Assembly: GCA_036346395.1 (NCBI GenBank)
Contig: CM070603.1
Location: 54,666,868 to 54,730,867, forward strand
Origin: Hsuehochloa calcarea
Taxonomy: Eukaryota > Streptophyta > Magnoliopsida > Poales > Poaceae
Direction: 5' to 3'
Length of the DNA stretch: 64,000 nt
The translations under genes were made by a program, and so were the position numbers. The notes under the pieces were generated by a model. The model did not search any database. It saw only the letters and a list, made by a program, of their open reading frames with translations, and was not told the DNA's origin. Numbering within the stretch: position 1 is the first letter of the stretch; each line of letters starts with the position of its first letter. Positions 60,247 through 64,000 of this stretch are shown here, in pieces.

Positions 60247-61632
60247 ATGGCAACTAGAGATTTAGTGCACCTAGGTGAAGCACCTATATTTGATGGCACA
60301 AATTATGCTCAATGGAAAATCCGCATGTCTTGTTATTTTAGGGCCATGAGTCCAAAAATATGGCGGATTGTAGATGTAGGCTTTTCTCCTCCATTGGATC
60401 ATTTTGCTCCAACCATTGAGGAAGAGAAATGCTTACATCTCGACGCTCAAGCTACTAACGCCTTGTTTAGTGCTTTGGCGTAGACCTTTTGATGCCATAT
60501 GCAATCTCAAGAACGTTCATGAGATGTGGACATATATTCAAGATCAATATGAATTGTCCACTTCAACTAGTGATGATTGCACACAGAATGGATGTCGGAA
60601 GAAGAATGCTCAACTTCAAGCTCAGACAACGAAAATGAGGACTCCTCAACTCCCTCCACATCAACTCAATGCTTCATGGCTAAAGGTAATAATGAGGTAA
60701 ACGAAATGAAGAACCCACCTATGATGAGTTGATGGAAATGTTAGAAGACTTAAATGAATATCTTGGCAAGGAGAAGTCAAAATTCAAAGTCTTGAAGAAA
60801 GAATTTCTTTCTCTCAAGGATTCTTATGAAGAGCTAAAAGAAGCTCATGAGACTCTCCTTCTCAAGGATCTTAATAAGTCCAAGGTGGATATAGGCATTA
60901 CATGCAAGTTATTAGATGATATGCCATGCATAGTTCCTACATCTTGCATTTCATCTAAGGCTAATGTATCCACCTCATGTGAGGATTTAATTGATATGCC
61001 TTGTTGCTCCAAAATAGATGCTACTATTTTCTCCATATCTTGCAATACTAACATTGTAGAGGAAAACAATGAGCTCAAGGCCCAAGTCAACAAATTGAAG
61101 AATGACTTGGAAAGAGGCCTAAAAGGGAAGGCCACTCTTGACGATATATTGAGCAAGCAAAGACGCTTGCAAGATAAGAGTGGAATTGGCTTCACTCCTA
61201 AGAAAAAGGAGACAAGCAAGACAAGGCACAACGCAAGGCACACGAAGAATATCAAGTGCCATGGATGCAAAGGAAAGGGCCACTTCGCCTCGGTGTGTCC
61301 TAACAAGGTGAATGACAAGCGATTGTCATCAAAGAAGAGGCAAACCGGCAAGGAGCAAGTAAAGAAGGTAAAAGATGAATACAAACTTCGAACTTGCTAT
61401 AATTGCTTAGAAAGGACATATGAGTAAGGATTGTCCCAAAGGTATCACTCCTAAGCCCATTATTTATAATGATCAATATTTGCTTAGGAAGGATATTAAT
61501 GGCAATGTGTTTGCTAGAATAGTTAGTTCACATAAAACTAATGCTAGGGGCATTTGGGTGCCCAAATCCATTGTGACTAACATTCGTGGACCCAACCTAG
61601 TTTTGGGTACCAAAATGCGCTTAAATGCTTAA
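60247..61632 (+). pseudogene. Degenerate SIRE-like gag
   Basis: The reading opens MATRDLVHLGEAPIFDGTNY and AQWKIRMSCYFRAMSPKIW (UBN2-type gag) to a stop at 60483. It resumes as AICNLKNVHEMWTYIQDQY. From 60729 a long charged coiled-coil segment leads to the knuckle CHGCKGKGHFASVC (about 61258-61300). A second knuckle starts CYNC, then a one-base shift moves KGHMSKDCPKG into another frame. The end, WVPKSIVTNIRGPN, is a typical SIRE-type gag tail. A frame break within each third makes it non-functional. Confidence 0.85.
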
Positions 61633-63516
61633 TAGGTACTTGGAGAGGCATTGGAGACTTGACTTATTCATATAAAGATGGATGTCATCATATATCAAAT
61701 TGGAGCCAAGTTTGAGGATAATCGTTTCACATCAAGAACCAATGCCATCTCGGTAACAAGTATTTACATTGAAGTATCTAGCCCCTTTATACCTTGTGTA
61801 GGTTGCATTTCATGAAAATCTTATTAAAAGGGGTGTTCTTGCTCTATGTTCTCAATGTTCATTATTCATATCTTGAGCAAGTTGGGGTGGCACATTAAGG
61901 GGGAGTGCTAAATCATAGTCATGTATATCACATCCCTAAGTGTGCCCAAATAAATTAAGTGCAAGTATTGTTTTTCAAAAATGAGCCTTTTGCCAAAAGT
62001 CAAAAATTTCATAATTATTAGTATTTCTTTGAAAAACTAGTTGCAAAAGGTATACAAATGCTTTTCAAAGATTTACCAAAGGTTTTGACTTTAGAAAAAC
62101 CTAATTTAAGTAAAAATGCATTTCTAGCCAAAATCCTACATTGTAGTATCTTGTTTTTGACATAAACTAGATTTTTGTGTAAAATCTATTCTAAAAGGAA
62201 TTTGAAAATCTTGCCAAAAGGAAAATCCTAGAGTTGGTTATTCTAAACATTTTTGGTATTCAAAGAATTTCCAAAAGACCAACCTAGAAAAAGTTATTTG
62301 ATTTTGAAACTCGTCCAAAATCCTACTTTGACCTAAGTGGTCACATTCTAGCACTTAAGTGAGTTTGTCCATATGAACCAAAGTTATTCATATGAAAAGG
62401 TTCAAAATGGTATTTATGACTCATACATGCAATTGGACTCTCTAAATTCCGTCACTTGCTCTTTTTGCGTGTTTTGATTGAAACCTCTTAGAAATATATT
62501 TCATTTCCGAAAACCAAGAGCTTAAATTATAAAAACTATTTTAAATTCTATTCTTATGGGCTATATAAGTTGGAAATACTCCAAATATGTTTATTTGTTT
62601 GATTGTGCAAAAATTTGGAGTAAAATACAACAATTCTCTCTTTTCCTCTCCTCTCATCAAAGCTGTGTGTCGGTTTGATTGTCATCCTTCGTCCGACCAA
62701 GCCTCTATATGCGATCCGCCAAAATCCCACCCGTCCGAGCGTTGGCCTTGGCGGTCCGACCGGTTTTATGGAAAAGGTTAAAACCCTTCAACCGAGAGCC
62801 TTTCTCTCACTCCACCTTTCTCCCCAAACCGAACCACTCTTTTCTCTCTCTCTCAGCCTAAGAAGACCTTCTCCCCTTCGGATCTCCTCCTCCTACCGTC
62901 CATTTGGGGATTCAAGGTATCCACTTGCTCTCCTCATCTCCTCTTCCATTCCCTCCAATTACTTTGTGGATTGATGGGCTATCTCTCCCACATTTTGGAA
63001 CCCTAGGTGAGGAAGAACTTGCAAACTTTTGGATTTTTGGCTCTCCTTCTATTCAAGGAGGCATCCCCGTGTTACTCCTCTTCATTAGAGCCATGGCATC
63101 CTCGATCTACTTGCATTGCTCTCATTTTGTGATTTGCCCCAAAATTCTAGGGTTTGTCAAAAATCCTATCTTGTTCACTAGATTTTGTGGCAAAACTTTA
63201 TCCCGCAAGTAGTTTGTGAATAGACAAATGAATGCACTTGATGCCATTGCTTGAATGATGAAAACTTGTGAAAATCACAAATTTCAGTTCATCGGTTACT
63301 CGTAACCGTGATCGACCGGCTTCACAATGATCGGACCGGCCTCGATGCAATCCGACCGGCGCCACAATGGCGGTCGGACCGCCTCTGTGGCGATCCGACC
63401 GTACCGTGGATAGCGATCGGACCGCTGTGTCCAGAGAGCATGTCAATGACACCATTGTATATTCATAGGTTTATTATCTATTCCTTGTTTGATCCTTTGA
63501 TTATCTTCCCAGAGCT
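61633..63516. other. Internal non-coding part of the right-hand element
   Basis: There is no protease, integrase, RT or RNase H after gag. 61640-62600 is AT-rich with repeated CCAAAA-like words. At 62690-62765 and 63310-63430 GGTCNGACCG palindromes reappear, suggesting a second LTR-like segment or another nested element. No boundary could be fixed. Confidence 0.45.
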
Positions 63517-64000
63517 ATGCCAACAAGCGCGTGCGATCGTTCGGTGGACCCCTCCTTCTCCTTCTCCTTCTTCATCCGGAGGAAAGCTCCGATTGAGGAC
63601 GACATTGAGGACGCTTCTATGGAAGAAGTAGAGGAATCAAGTTCGGATAACAATGGCGTGACAATGACTTTGATGAGAACGCTGGAAATGAGGTTGAGGA
63701 GGATGAAGATGATAATGAGGACGCTCCAGATGAGTCTCAATTCTTTGGCCTTGATGTCTCAAGGTTAAGAAGTGAAGATTATACAATATTGAGACATGTT
63801 GATCAGTATCAGTTCTCAGAATCTGCAACGATGGGTATGTTCCACACCAAGTTTCAAAGAAGATGTATTCAAGATTATCTATGCGAAGAAAAAATTTGCT
63901 AATCACAGATATGTCAAATGGAACTACTTGGCACAGAATCCAACCTACAATGGACTTTACAGACTTTTCAAATATGTAGGTTTGGATACCTTGGTTTCTC
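63517..64000 (+). pseudogene. Unclassified retroelement-like ORF, truncated by window end
   Basis: The plus strand starts MPTSACDRSVDPSFSFSF and a short acidic stretch. After a frameshift near 63655 it continues as an Asp/Glu-rich segment, FFGLDVSRLRSEDYTILRHV, then MGMFHTKFQRRC. After another break it reads RYVKWNYLAQNPTYNGLYRL and FKYVGLDTLVS. The last block resembles gag-region proteins of plant gypsy elements in style, but I cannot name the family. It is cut by the window edge. Confidence 0.45.

Overview
The window looks like nuclear DNA of a grass, most likely Oryza or a close relative. The reasons are GC-rich 5' exons with AT-rich introns, proteins typical of rice (a Dof factor and an XB3-family ankyrin-RING ligase), and dense nested retrotransposons. 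I ran no database search, so species and chromosome are inference.

Four intact genes are recognisable, each assembled by hand from exons: (1) a two-exon Dof zinc-finger transcription factor on the minus strand (3283-4471); (2) XBOS31, an N-myristoylation-motif ankyrin/RING E3 ubiquitin ligase in seven exons on the plus strand (30971-33148); (3) a twelve-exon, 420-residue pectin acetylesterase on the minus strand (46643-50744); (4) a plant-type conserved basic protein of unknown function on the minus strand (53549-54959). Just downstream of the pectin acetylesterase lies a decayed tandem paralogue (35770-42165). It has a nonsense codon, a frameshift, a missing exon and a ruined splice site.

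Most of the rest is transposon. Region by region: 1-1071 is the end of a long copia-type LTR. 1918-2197 is a small CACTA-like repeat. 4705-16199 is a complete 11.5-kb SIRE-like copia element with a perfect TGTGA target duplication, inserted 234 bp upstream of the Dof start codon in sense orientation. 18210-20250 holds scrambled LTR pieces. 22345-24808 is a LINE end interrupted by a gag-only retroelement with 298-bp LTRs. 24818-27365 is an inverted-repeat element carrying fragments of a host protease-like gene. 28996-30050 may be a gypsy LTR. 34610-34990 is another LINE end. 37420-46329 holds two related LTR-type elements and a hAT element around the pectin acetylesterase pseudogene. 48921-49836 is a hAT element in an intron of the intact paralogue. 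51050-52600 holds LTR remnants. 56830-57430 is a broken GRF-zinc-finger gene. From about 57600 to the window end runs another long-LTR element with a degenerate gag and an unclassified ORF.

The host genes do not form a pathway: transcription control, ubiquitination, cell-wall pectin deacetylation and an unknown function. What links them is transposon remodelling, namely one promoter displaced by an LTR element, one gene duplicated and lost, and introns enlarged by hAT elements.
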